Assembly: GCA_905221615.1 (NCBI GenBank) | Contig: CAJNDT010005880.1 | Location: 359,501 to 423,500, forward strand | DNA from: Symbiodinium sp. CCMP2592 | Taxonomy: Eukaryota; Sar; Dinophyceae; Suessiales; Symbiodiniaceae | DNA length: 64,000 nucleotides | Reading direction: 5' to 3' | The notes under the pieces: generated by a model | What the model saw: only the letters and a program-made list of their open reading frames with translations | The model's database searches: none | What the model was told of the DNA's origin: nothing | In this document: one piece after another, positions 29,943 to 39,553 of the stretch | Numbering within the stretch: the first letter of the stretch is position 1 | Layout of the letters: the number at the start of each line of letters is the position of its first letter | Translations under genes and position numbers: made by a program

Positions 29943-32900
29943 ATGAACTCGGGATCAAGCCAAGATACGACAATGACTTTCGGTGCCGATGTGGCAGCGC
30001 CAGCCGTTGGTGAGTCAACAGCTGATGACACAGTGGTGCAATCCGTTGATAGCTCCACGGAAGATGACAAAGGTCAATCTTCTGCGCTTGCCATTGCAAA
30101 GGCAGTTCCCAAGGGGAAAGCAAAGAGTCTACCAAGAGCATCTACGCCTTCGCGTCCGACATCCACAGGTTCGAGGACGGGCAAGGCTTCAGAACGACGG
30201 GCCGAAGCGTCTGGTTTTCAGGCACCTCGGACTACGTCCAGGGCCAAGGACAAAGGAGTGAAGACCTTGGAAAAGAAGTCAAGACCATCATCTTCGAGAA
30301 GCTCTTCAGCACGATCGAGGACTTCGGCTACTCGTGGGCGTGACAAATCCATGACTTGGAATCGGATGGTTACCAATCAACCACGTGATGCTGACGATCT
30401 GGATATGACTCTGGACACTATCCCAGCACGTGGCGATGCGTCATCGGTGACCACGCCAGCCATAGCCGATGGTCCGAATGCCTATCAGGAACTGACGATT
30501 TCGCAACAGCTCGAAGCATCTAACCTTGCGCAGCAGATGTACTATCGCAGTCAGATGCAAGAATACGAAGGAGTTGTTCAGACCCTGATGGACAAGATCA
30601 AGGAGATGCAACAAGAAGATGAAGGATCTGGAATTCGCATTGAAGAATTGGAACGACAACGTGACCATGCATGCTTAGCCATGAGGCACATCAACAATGT
30701 CAATCAGGAGATGAAGCGAGACTATGAAACAGCTTTGTTTCGCATGGATGAACAGAACTCTGCTCAACAACGTCAAGCACATGCCGTTGCCGAGGAGTTA
30801 GCTCAACAGCTACACGTGTTCCGCACGGAGGCAGCCACTAACTTTGTGCAGTTGGAGGCAAGAGCGCAAGGCGATGGTGAGCTTATGGCACGTGAGTATG
30901 AGCGTCTGACTCATGAACTTCATGAACATGCCAGAGAGAACTTGGTCCTCCGGTCAAACACAGCAAGTTCGGAACAAGCCTTACAAGCAATGCAGGAACG
31001 ATTCCACTTGGTCAAGAACCAGGAGTTGCGGGCTGTGAACGAGATCCAAGGGCTAGCTGGAAACAGCGCAGCCATTGATCAAGAACGATTTCGGCTTCGC
31101 GAACGTCTTGGTGAAGAGGAAGAGTACCGCAAAATGGCTGTGAAGAGGATGCAAGATGCAGAGGACCGACTTCATCAGAATGAAGATCATGCAAGGCGAT
31201 CATTGCCTACCTTGCACGACGAGCTGAGTGAACTCAGGAAAACGCTCAAAGCACAAGAAGATCTTCAAGCGAGGACACGCAGCGAATTGGAGGCAGCGCG
31301 GAACTCCAATTATGGAGGAGCGACACGGCCTTCAAGCATGCCCATGTCTTCGAGGACTACTGAGTCTGGCTGGGAGCACGTAGGAAAGGAAGTAGTGCCT
31401 GCATTTTCCGTAGGAGGTGAGGTACGATCCCCTGAAATACGGTCCCCAAGTCAAGTTAGTCCAGTCGCCAAAGAGAAGTTCGCATTCTCGGAATCGGACA
31501 AGGACAAGAACCTTGTGATGGATGGAATTCCATTCACCGGTGGAAACTTCTTCACTGGCCGCAATTCAATGCCAATCGTGGCGGATGCAATGCCCGAGCA
31601 CTACGTGCCAGGTATTAGCAGCCCAGCACTTGCGCGTTCCACGCCTAGTGCAGCCACTTTGTTCGGCATACCAAGCGGATTTCATGGGAAAAGTGATGCG
31701 GCAGCCGTGCGTGATCGACAGCTACGCGAACTCTTGGAGGATCGCGGGATGTTGGGATCGAAGTCCACAGCATCTGCCAGCTCCTCAAGACCTGTTGGTG
31801 TCGACGGCATCACCGCATCTACGAAGGGCAACGACCTCATCGGTCCCCCTATTGCCTATGACGATTCCATTCATGAAGCAAGGAGACGTCAGATCGAGAA
31901 AGAGGTCGCGGAACGGTACGAGGAGAAGATTGCCGATCTGCGAAGCGAAGTACTCAAGGCCCAGAAAGCCGAACAACGTCTCAGAGCTGATCGTGATGAG
32001 TGGAGATTATTCGCTGAAACGATTCAGGAGGATAATGGAGACGATGACGGTGACGAGGCTGGCGACGAGAACGAAGATGGAGAGCACGATGAAGGAACCG
32101 GCACGGGGTATGACCCTCCTGACCCGCCTGATGATGATGATGATAAGAAGAAAAGCGGTGGAGGCAAACCTGAATCGGATCCTGGATCTCATGCGCGTGA
32201 TCCTGATGGAGACGCAGATCCTGAAGTCACGGAAGTGAGAATTTCCAGGAGGGAGGCCGACAAAGTGACCGTACCTCCATGGCCTACTCTCACTCACCTC
32301 AACAACTGGCGATCCGTATGCACGGCGAATGTCTTAGGAGCATCAGCCGATCCAAATCATGAGGACTGGATGTTATGGCTGGCACCAGCATTCAACCCAT
32401 TCCCTGATGTCGAAGCACTGAACGATTCAGGACACAAGAAGTTTAAGAGCGTAGACGTCAAATTGGGGATCGCAATGGTCGCAATGCTACGTGCTGGTGG
32501 TGACAAATCTGCTGACCTGTACCTGGAGGTGAACCGGAAGGCCAACGATTACATCAGCAGGCCCGAAGGGAAGATCATCAAAGGACGACAAATCATTGCG
32601 ATGATGTATGAAAGCTTTCGAACGCATGATCGTCTCGACATGATCCTCACTCTCGAGTATCTGGTGAAGCTCCAGTACCAAGGCGACAACAAGCTTCATA
32701 CGTTCAAGCAGACGTGGTTGGAAGTTCTGGGACGGATGAGGCCAGAAGACATACCATCCAAAACAGCTCTCCGTGATTGCTTGTACAGCAAGATCAAGGA
32801 CTCGCCCGCAATGAAGATGGAGTTGGGCATGCACTACGAACACTTGCCCTACAATCATGAAGACCGATCGTACGACAATTTGATGAAGATCATTGACCGT

Positions 32901-35900
32901 ACCATCATGCGGAGACGAGAACAATCAAATCTCACTCAGACCCAAATTGGCTTGCGCCAGATGCTTGAGGGCAAGGATTTGCTTGCTGCACCGGCCAAGG
33001 TACCTGAGAAACCAACGCCTAACGCAGCTCCATCCGCAAAGGTCAAGGCTTCGCCGACCAAGCCGGATAAAGCAACACCTGTACTACCTCAAAGCAAAGC
33101 GAAGAGTCATGCGAAGACCAAGCCAAAGCCCAAGAAGAAGACGAGGAGTGAGTCAGCGGACAACAGAGGTGACAAGAGCAAGAAGCAAATCCGCTGCAAG
33201 TTCCATTTCACAGATGCAGGGTGTCGAAATGGTGACAAGTGCCCATTCAGTCACTCGAAGAAGACTCCAGAGCGACCCTTTACGCCGAGGACGAGAACTC
33301 CAAGTCCATCTGGAGGAGGAGGAAACAGGATATGCTACTCGTTCAAGAACACAGGCTCGTGCTCAAGAGAGAATTGTCCTTTCAAGCATGAGGCAGCAGC
33401 TACCCCAGCTCCGGAACCAAAGGCAAAAGCTAAAGCCAAATCCGAAGCGAAGGCAGCTCCAGCGAAGCCGAATGCCAAGGCCAAGGCGCTCCCTGCGGCA
33501 CCCGCCATCAGATTGTGCCGAAGGTGGAATCCATCAGCTCCGGCTATATGGAAGCGATCTTCAAGACAAGATGAGGAGGAGTCAGATTGTCCATCCGTTG
33601 ACAGCGACGCTGATTCGGATTGTTCAACAGACGACGAATCCTCGGGACCGACTACGTCGACCCGAAAAGAGATAAAGCGTAATGTGACATTCGCCGATGA
33701 CGTGAAGTTCATTTCTTCGTGTCCTAGAAGATCGAAGAAGGACAAAGAGCGGAAGGTGAAGTACGTCGACATGGAAGCGCTTGTCAACGATGAGGATCGC
33801 GCCGTGAATTTGGAATTCGCCAAGCACAAAGCGAGATTGAGGGCACAGATTATGAGAGACATGGTTGACGACGATGATGATCAATGTGGAGATCGAGTTT
33901 CATTCGTGCGAATCCCAGGAACGTCTCGGGTGGAGGAAGTCTCCTTCTACGACGGTGAGGATTCCATCGTTGAGCGTGAACTCGATGCTGCGCACAGCAA
34001 GCGGATCATCAATCAAGGTGTATGCAAATGCATGGTTCAACCAGTCATCCTCAAGAAGAAGATCAAGTTTCTCATGGACACTGGGTGTGGCCACGACCTC
34101 ATATCTCAGAAGAAGATCGAGAAGCATAGTCTCGAGACACTCGTGACTCCAGAGCCCATATCATTTCAGACAGCAAATGGAATCACCGATACCGATCTCG
34201 TGTCGAATTTCCAGACTGAGTCGTTCGAGGAACCGATCAACGCTTACGTGTTGGACGACACACCATCGGTGCTTTCCATAGGCAAGAGATGTATGAACTT
34301 CAACTACGGGTTTGTGTGGCCACCCGGAAGGGAACCATTCATGATCAACCCGCAGGGCAAGAGGATATCTCTGTTCGTGAACGGTGACATCCCGTACATT
34401 CGTGCCGGGAGTTCCAAGTCACTTGTTCATGATGATCCGGAGGCCAAAGCGATCACCGAAATCTTCAAGAGTGTGCTAACCGCAGGTGACGTTGACGTCA
34501 GTGTCGCAGCTGCCGCTGAAGCTGCACCAAGCGAGGTTGAAGCAGAAGAAGAAGGTGACGATCATGAACGGCCTCCTGATCCTGAACCCCAAGAACCTCC
34601 TATAGAAGAAGTGCCAGAGTCCGAGGCCGGACGACCTCCGGACGACGACGAAGGAAAAGGAGTGGGTGAAATTCCATTGGACGGTGACGATGAGGTGATC
34701 ATTGATGTAGAAGGCGACGGTGCGCCGAGCCGCAAGGCCAGAGTCGGAACACTGAAAGCCGAAGCTAAGACGTTGGCACATCTGTGTACTCATCGCTACC
34801 GCAACCCATATTGCGAATCGTGCATACGCGCGAAGATGAAGCACTTGCGGACACAACGAGGTGCGTTTCAACGTGTGATCAAACACTGGGGAGATCTTGT
34901 GACGTTCGACTTCCTCGATATGCGCAAGGCCGCCGAAGCAGGTATCGGACTCGATGATGGAGCACGTGAAGTTCTAGTCATCAGAGACATCGCCACCAAA
35001 ATGATCGCAGCGATACCCACGGCTTCAAGGAGCACTGACGAGGTCGTCATGGCCATCAGACGCCTAATGGGAAGACGCAAGATTCATATGGCGTATAGTG
35101 ATGAAGCACCAGAGTTCGATTCAGCTATGGCGCAGTTGAAGATCGTGATAGATCATTCCCTTCCAGGGAAACCCAGTAACAATTCACTCGCTGAACGGTC
35201 AAATCAAGAAGTGATCAACACAGTCGCAGCATCCATGCTACACGCCGGATTACCCGCCCAATACTGGTCTTTTGCGCTGAATTGCGTGATGCAGAACCTC
35301 AACATCGAAGACGTGGAGGGCGATGGTGATTCAGCATGGAAACGTATGACTGGAAAGGACTTCGAGGGAAAAGCCATACCCTTTGGGGCCAAAGTCTTCT
35401 TCAAGCCTACGGATACAAGGCCGAAGACATATGGCAACAAGTTCGATCCAAAGGGGATCCCAGGCATTTTCGCCGGATACATCATCACTGCTGGTCAAGG
35501 ATGGTCCAAGAAGTATCGCGTGTGGGACATGAAGGAATTTGCCAATGCGAACTTGTCAATGGACGCATCTGTTCCCAGAAAGTTGATGAGACCGTACGAG
35601 ACAGAAGTTATCTACTTCCCAGAGGAGATAACGTTTCCCCTGAAAGCCGAGTACGAGAGGATGAACTCAACCATTGAGGGACTAAGGGACAACGTTGACC
35701 TTGCTGGCAAGGAGATAAAAGACGTCGATGACGGGGATGACGGTCCGCCTGGAGGAAATGGTGGCAACGGGGATGATGATGATCAAGATGGTCTTCTTCC
35801 TCCACCGGATCCCGGAGAAGATCCCGACTTACAGGACATAGATCCATCTGACATAGAGACGGAGCCGTCCGGCGAAGTCTTCAAGTCAGCAGAACATGAA

Positions 35901-37487
35901 GCTATTGATGCTATAGGAGACAAAAGACTCGAAGAACTAGACGAAGAACTAGGTCTACGTGCAGCACCGCCTCCTTCTGAACCAAAGGTCACTGGAAAAG
36001 ATCGACGATCGCCCCGCGAAGTCGGTCCAACCGGTAGACTCATCCCCGAAGGAGACATCGAAGAACCTGGAGAGATTATCAAGATCTTGAAGGAAAAGAA
36101 GTTGGCTCCCGAGGAGATTGAACATTGGAGTACGGGGAAGAAAGGGGACGGCATTGTATATCTCACCGACGATGGTGAAGCCTGCAAGATCGACAAAAGG
36201 GGAGTTCCGTACAAGATCCGAAGTGATGGTCGACGAACACTTCCTACACGGCGACCTATCCATTCCTATTCTCCGGAAGCATGGAAGAAAATGAGTGAAG
36301 CGGAGAAGAAGGCAGCGTACAAGAAAGAAAAGCGAGACAAAGCTCGAGTTGCCAAGAAAGACCGGAAGAAGGCTGTGATAGGGAAGAAGATAGTCACCAA
36401 GATTTTGGACAACATGATCTTTCCCAAGATTGTTCCATGTGAAGAAATCGATCTGCAACTCAACGTGTCCATTGATGACGACGATGGATGGTCTTGGGCA
36501 CAATCCTATGTGGATCAATACACACAAGAACAATTCTTGGCGGACGTCGTGCCGGCTGTTCCGGCACACATGGTCATGGATGACAACTGGATTCCGTCTA
36601 TGCCGTGTACGACTTCTCACAGAAACGTACATCGGGAAAAGAATCAGGCAGGAGGATCATGCTTCAATGCCATGGTCACTCGACCCGTCACACGCAAGGA
36701 GATGGTCAACAACCCCAAGGCCATGGAAGCTTTCATGAAAGAATGGAAGGGATTGTGGGACCAAGAGGTGTTTGATTTCTCAACTACGCGTGAATATGAC
36801 GACGTCGTCGCTGAGGCAAAGAAGAAAGGTGAGAAAGTACATATGGCGCGAGTACATGGACTGATATACGAGAAGAACTATCAGCTCAAAGAGGACGATC
36901 CTGCCAGGAAGTTCAAAGGGCGAGGTGTACTACTCGGTGATCAGGTCAAAGACCAGAACATGGAAGCCGCATTGTTTCAGGATTTGGGGAATTCCCCGGC
37001 TACGTTTGACGCCTCACGGTGGGCAGATTATTACGGATGCCTTCCTGGCAACGATGTCCAGATGGCGGATGCTATCCAAGCATACATTCAGGCGAGACTA
37101 TCGGGAACTCCATGTTGGGTTGAACTGCCTGATGAAGCCTGGCATCCATCTGCGAAACGGCATAAATTCCGTAGGCCTGTGTGCCGCCTGATCAAAGCTC
37201 TATATGGACATCCTGACGCAGGAACCATGTGGGAACAACATTGCCATACCGCGGTACAGAAAGTAGGATTCAAGCCGATTGGCGACGAATGGCCATCATT
37301 GTATTTCCACCCGCAAATGAAGCTCTTACTTGTCATCTACGTGGATGATCTCAAGATGGCAGGACCCAAAGAGAATCTACCCAAGGGCTGGGACATGCTG
37401 CGCCAAGAACTCCGATTGGAAGAAGAAACGCCACTAGGGTTTGTATCTGGGTTGTCGCATCTCCAAGGGCGAGGCAACGTTGCATGA
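29943..37487 (+). CDS. Gag-Pol polyprotein, main frame (2514 residues)
   Basis: Starts at the first ATG of the internal region, 64 nt after the LTR. Residues 1-170 are Ser/Arg/Lys-rich; about 180-690 is largely coiled coil followed by an acidic Asp/Glu tract. About 778-1000 resembles a copia Gag core. Two CCCH fingers follow (C-x8-C-x5-C-x3-H from about 1084 and C-x8-C-x4-C-x3-H from about 1129), where most copia Gags have a CCHC knuckle. Protease: LMDTGCGHDLIS with D1379. Integrase: H1613, H1617, C1624, C1627 zinc site, then D1656, D1720 and E1751; D-E spacing is about 30, shorter than the usual 35. Reverse transcriptase: D2376 in motif A and YVDD at 2466-2469. The frame ends a few residues after ETPLG; Pol homology continues in frame 1 from 37438, so a +1 shift at GGGTTTG is needed. 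Confidence 0.9.
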   Translation: MNSGSSQDTTMTFGADVAAPAVGESTADDTVVQSVDSSTEDDKGQSSALAIAKAVPKGKAKSLPRASTPSRPTSTGSRTGKASERRAEASGFQAPRTTSRAKDKGVKTLEKKSRPSSSRSSSARSRTSATRGRDKSMTWNRMVTNQPRDADDLDMTLDTIPARGDASSVTTPAIADGPNAYQELTISQQLEASNLAQQMYYRSQMQEYEGVVQTLMDKIKEMQQEDEGSGIRIEELERQRDHACLAMRHINNVNQEMKRDYETALFRMDEQNSAQQRQAHAVAEELAQQLHVFRTEAATNFVQLEARAQGDGELMAREYERLTHELHEHARENLVLRSNTASSEQALQAMQERFHLVKNQELRAVNEIQGLAGNSAAIDQERFRLRERLGEEEEYRKMAVKRMQDAEDRLHQNEDHARRSLPTLHDELSELRKTLKAQEDLQARTRSELEAARNSNYGGATRPSSMPMSSRTTESGWEHVGKEVVPAFSVGGEVRSPEIRSPSQVSPVAKEKFAFSESDKDKNLVMDGIPFTGGNFFTGRNSMPIVADAMPEHYVPGISSPALARSTPSAATLFGIPSGFHGKSDAAAVRDRQLRELLEDRGMLGSKSTASASSSRPVGVDGITASTKGNDLIGPPIAYDDSIHEARRRQIEKEVAERYEEKIADLRSEVLKAQKAEQRLRADRDEWRLFAETIQEDNGDDDGDEAGDENEDGEHDEGTGTGYDPPDPPDDDDDKKKSGGGKPESDPGSHARDPDGDADPEVTEVRISRREADKVTVPPWPTLTHLNNWRSVCTANVLGASADPNHEDWMLWLAPAFNPFPDVEALNDSGHKKFKSVDVKLGIAMVAMLRAGGDKSADLYLEVNRKANDYISRPEGKIIKGRQIIAMMYESFRTHDRLDMILTLEYLVKLQYQGDNKLHTFKQTWLEVLGRMRPEDIPSKTALRDCLYSKIKDSPAMKMELGMHYEHLPYNHEDRSYDNLMKIIDRTIMRRREQSNLTQTQIGLRQMLEGKDLLAAPAKVPEKPTPNAAPSAKVKASPTKPDKATPVLPQSKAKSHAKTKPKPKKKTRSESADNRGDKSKKQIRCKFHFTDAGCRNGDKCPFSHSKKTPERPFTPRTRTPSPSGGGGNRICYSFKNTGSCSRENCPFKHEAAATPAPEPKAKAKAKSEAKAAPAKPNAKAKALPAAPAIRLCRRWNPSAPAIWKRSSRQDEEESDCPSVDSDADSDCSTDDESSGPTTSTRKEIKRNVTFADDVKFISSCPRRSKKDKERKVKYVDMEALVNDEDRAVNLEFAKHKARLRAQIMRDMVDDDDDQCGDRVSFVRIPGTSRVEEVSFYDGEDSIVERELDAAHSKRIINQGVCKCMVQPVILKKKIKFLMDTGCGHDLISQKKIEKHSLETLVTPEPISFQTANGITDTDLVSNFQTESFEEPINAYVLDDTPSVLSIGKRCMNFNYGFVWPPGREPFMINPQGKRISLFVNGDIPYIRAGSSKSLVHDDPEAKAITEIFKSVLTAGDVDVSVAAAAEAAPSEVEAEEEGDDHERPPDPEPQEPPIEEVPESEAGRPPDDDEGKGVGEIPLDGDDEVIIDVEGDGAPSRKARVGTLKAEAKTLAHLCTHRYRNPYCESCIRAKMKHLRTQRGAFQRVIKHWGDLVTFDFLDMRKAAEAGIGLDDGAREVLVIRDIATKMIAAIPTASRSTDEVVMAIRRLMGRRKIHMAYSDEAPEFDSAMAQLKIVIDHSLPGKPSNNSLAERSNQEVINTVAASMLHAGLPAQYWSFALNCVMQNLNIEDVEGDGDSAWKRMTGKDFEGKAIPFGAKVFFKPTDTRPKTYGNKFDPKGIPGIFAGYIITAGQGWSKKYRVWDMKEFANANLSMDASVPRKLMRPYETEVIYFPEEITFPLKAEYERMNSTIEGLRDNVDLAGKEIKDVDDGDDGPPGGNGGNGDDDDQDGLLPPPDPGEDPDLQDIDPSDIETEPSGEVFKSAEHEAIDAIGDKRLEELDEELGLRAAPPPSEPKVTGKDRRSPREVGPTGRLIPEGDIEEPGEIIKILKEKKLAPEEIEHWSTGKKGDGIVYLTDDGEACKIDKRGVPYKIRSDGRRTLPTRRPIHSYSPEAWKKMSEAEKKAAYKKEKRDKARVAKKDRKKAVIGKKIVTKILDNMIFPKIVPCEEIDLQLNVSIDDDDGWSWAQSYVDQYTQEQFLADVVPAVPAHMVMDDNWIPSMPCTTSHRNVHREKNQAGGSCFNAMVTRPVTRKEMVNNPKAMEAFMKEWKGLWDQEVFDFSTTREYDDVVAEAKKKGEKVHMARVHGLIYEKNYQLKEDDPARKFKGRGVLLGDQVKDQNMEAALFQDLGNSPATFDASRWADYYGCLPGNDVQMADAIQAYIQARLSGTPCWVELPDEAWHPSAKRHKFRRPVCRLIKALYGHPDAGTMWEQHCHTAVQKVGFKPIGDEWPSLYFHPQMKLLLVIYVDDLKMAGPKENLPKGWDMLRQELRLEEETPLGFVSGLSHLQGRGNVA

Positions 37488-38274
37488 CAAAACGAAGGTG
37501 CAGACCGTTACCTACGACATGGAGACGTACCTGGACATGACAGTCAAGAAGTACTGCGACGTGACTGGGTTCGATCCGACAAAATTCAAGACGGTACCAT
37601 CGCCGAGTCCGGCTGAGGAGACTAAGAATCACCCAGCTCGCGCTCCGGCACAGTCAGGTAAAAGCCATCGATGCACGTGGTGTGGACACACCATGCCTGT
37701 TGATAAGGACGGTCGGCTTGTTCCGCCTCCACCTATTCCCAAGGCGCCAGAGGAAGAGGAGATCAACGAGGCTAATCGCGGCGCACTTGCTCCGCAGGCA
37801 GCAAGCATTCTCATGAAATTGCTTTATGCCGCGCGCATTTGCCGCTTTGATCTTCTGCGCAGTATCAACAATCTCGCACGCAAGATCACGAAATGGACCA
37901 AGAAGGAGGATGCTCTTCTTCATCATCTCATGGCCTATGTGCACCAGTCCAAACATCACATGATGATTGGATGGGTCGGGAACTCCTTGGAGGACTCGTC
38001 CATCGGGCTGTTTGCAGATGCGGACTATGCAGGTTGTGGAGAAAGTTTGAAATCTACCTCCGGTGCTCATTTGCACATTCAAGGTTCTCATACAAGATTT
38101 CCCTTGGCGGGACTTAGCAAAAGGCAGGGGTGCTTGAGTCATTCCACACCTGAGGCCGAGATTGTCGCGGCCGACTTTGCCATGTCACGTCTTGGATTGC
38201 CTGCTATCACGTTGTGGCAGCAGCTTGGGGGGCAAGACCCCAACTTCGTCTTTACGACGACAACCAGACCATGA
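37438..38274 (+). CDS. Pol continuation: RT thumb, Cys/His insert and RNase H N-terminal part
   Basis: Frame 1 carries YLGCRISKGEATL, the sequence expected after copia reverse transcriptase motif E, preceded by an in-frame TAG at 37435, so it cannot start independently. A connector includes HRCTWCGHTMP, a CxxCxH cluster not usual in copia connectors. RNase H begins at IGLFADADYAGC (first Asp) and STPEAEIVAA (Glu). The homology leaves this frame inside a run of six G (38227-38232) and resumes in frame 3. It is not a free-standing gene. Confidence 0.85.
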   Translation, partial: GLYLGCRISKGEATLHDKTKVQTVTYDMETYLDMTVKKYCDVTGFDPTKFKTVPSPSPAEETKNHPARAPAQSGKSHRCTWCGHTMPVDKDGRLVPPPPIPKAPEEEEINEANRGALAPQAASILMKLLYAARICRFDLLRSINNLARKITKWTKKEDALLHHLMAYVHQSKHHMMIGWVGNSLEDSSIGLFADADYAGCGESLKSTSGAHLHIQGSHTRFPLAGLSKRQGCLSHSTPEAEIVAADFAMSRLGLPAITLWQQLGGQDPNFVFTTTTRP

Positions 38275-38600
38275 TCGGGGTGATTCGCACGGGCAAGAAT
38301 CCGACTATGCGTCACTTGGAACGTACCCACGGCATCTGCATTGGTTGGATGCATTCTATCTTTCAGGAAGGTTACGTTTCTCTTGCCTATGAGGTCACTG
38401 CCAAGATGTCCGCGGACATACACACCAAGTCGTTCAAGGATTCTGTGTCCTGGACACATGCGTGTCAGCTCATCAACATTTTTCCGCCGGCTCTCATTGG
38501 CTCCCAAGAGATTATGGATCTGATGCGCCCTACTCATACCCAAAGTACGGATGAGAAGGGGCAACAGCATTACTCGTTCAAGAGCGAGGTGCCTTGTTTT
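38214..38600 (+). CDS. Pol continuation: RNase H C-terminal part
   Basis: Frame 3 contains LRLYDDNQTMIGVI (third catalytic Asp near 38256-38261), the H-x-E-RTHGICIGW block and KMSADIHTKSF, which matches the QxADxxTK signature closing copia RNase H. The open frame continues to 39242, but after about 38600 the natural-looking sequence lies in frame 2, so I end the feature there. Confidence 0.8.
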
Positions 38601-39553
38601 CCTTACACGCAGACGCCGATCCTCCCTCAGGTGTTGTATCGGCTGGATTGTCGAGTAAGGAAGGCTTGCAAGAACATGACAGTGTGGACCCCATCCTGGT
38701 TGTCAAGTTCCCGCGCATGTTGCGGGGGCCGCCTTCCGCGTTGCCGCCTGGTCGTTACCTTCGGTCGACTTGGATTCTTCGCGAAGGGCAGTGGCACCAG
38801 ATGGAGGATCGTGCTGCTATCCTTGATCAACCGGGCAAGTTCGACCGCTATGTGGAGCGTGCTGTGTTTCAGTACCATCCGGTCCGGGGGCATTTGCGCC
38901 CCGCAGCTATTGCGGACGTCCTTGCGCCGCCGTTTTTGCCTCCTCCTGAACCGCCTTTGGGCCAGTCTTATGTGCGCGCCCTGCCCGCCAAATGGCGAGC
39001 GGTGGTTGTCACACTGGCGCGTGCCATCCATGGGGGGTACCAGGGCTTTACATTGCCTCTTTGTTTCAACGGCCAGTCCAAAAGTCAAGCCTCTCAATTC
39101 GGTTATGACCACTGGTCGTCAGTGTACGAGGATGTATGGCATGATGCGGCTGAACAGAAAAGGGAATATCAAGGATACGATGGAGCAATTGTGCCTCACG
39201 TGGTCAATTTCGCCGAAAACAAACCCAAGGAGGGCCTGGTGATCCAATTCCTCGACCACGATGGAGGGTTGGTCCATACCTACAAGAATCCTTACAGCCG
39301 GTGGAAGTACCGTATCACTATCAAAGATGCTCCAAAAGCAGTGACGGTGTGGACATTGGTAGGGGTCGATGAGGAGAACTGGTGGAATGAGTATGCTCCA
39401 GGCAAGGATTGCATTGCACAGCATGCTCCCGATTCTCACTATGACCCTGGGCTGCAAGTAAATGTTCTGAGTATGGGGCGAGAAGTTGACGACGCCATGT
39501 GCGCCTACCTCTTCGATGTGGTGGAAGCAAGGAAAACAACCCTAACTCCGTGA
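38594..39553 (+). CDS. Unrecognised retroelement ORF X1 (about 319 codons)
   Basis: Frame 2, with no ATG at its left edge (it opens with TTG inside the end of RNase H), so it is probably a continuation of Pol reached by a -1 shift. Contains Pro-rich GPPSALPPGRYLR and PPFLPPPEPP, then a folded-looking part with GYDHWSSVYEDVWHD, VIQFLDHDGGLVHTYKNP and WTLVGVDEENWWNEY. No family recognised. It ends shortly after DVVEARK, where the frame 1 ORF takes over. Confidence 0.6.
   Translation: MFSLHADADPPSGVVSAGLSSKEGLQEHDSVDPILVVKFPRMLRGPPSALPPGRYLRSTWILREGQWHQMEDRAAILDQPGKFDRYVERAVFQYHPVRGHLRPAAIADVLAPPFLPPPEPPLGQSYVRALPAKWRAVVVTLARAIHGGYQGFTLPLCFNGQSKSQASQFGYDHWSSVYEDVWHDAAEQKREYQGYDGAIVPHVVNFAENKPKEGLVIQFLDHDGGLVHTYKNPYSRWKYRITIKDAPKAVTVWTLVGVDEENWWNEYAPGKDCIAQHAPDSHYDPGLQVNVLSMGREVDDAMCAYLFDVVEARKTTLTP

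Noticed and set aside
34476-37336. Several minus-strand frames within Gag-Pol
   Set aside because: Shadows of a long, domain-rich plus-strand gene.
38594-39242. Frame 3 continuation of RNase H beyond about 38600
   Set aside because: Sequence becomes Arg/Ser/Cys-rich and loses natural composition where frame 2 gains it; treated as out-of-frame.
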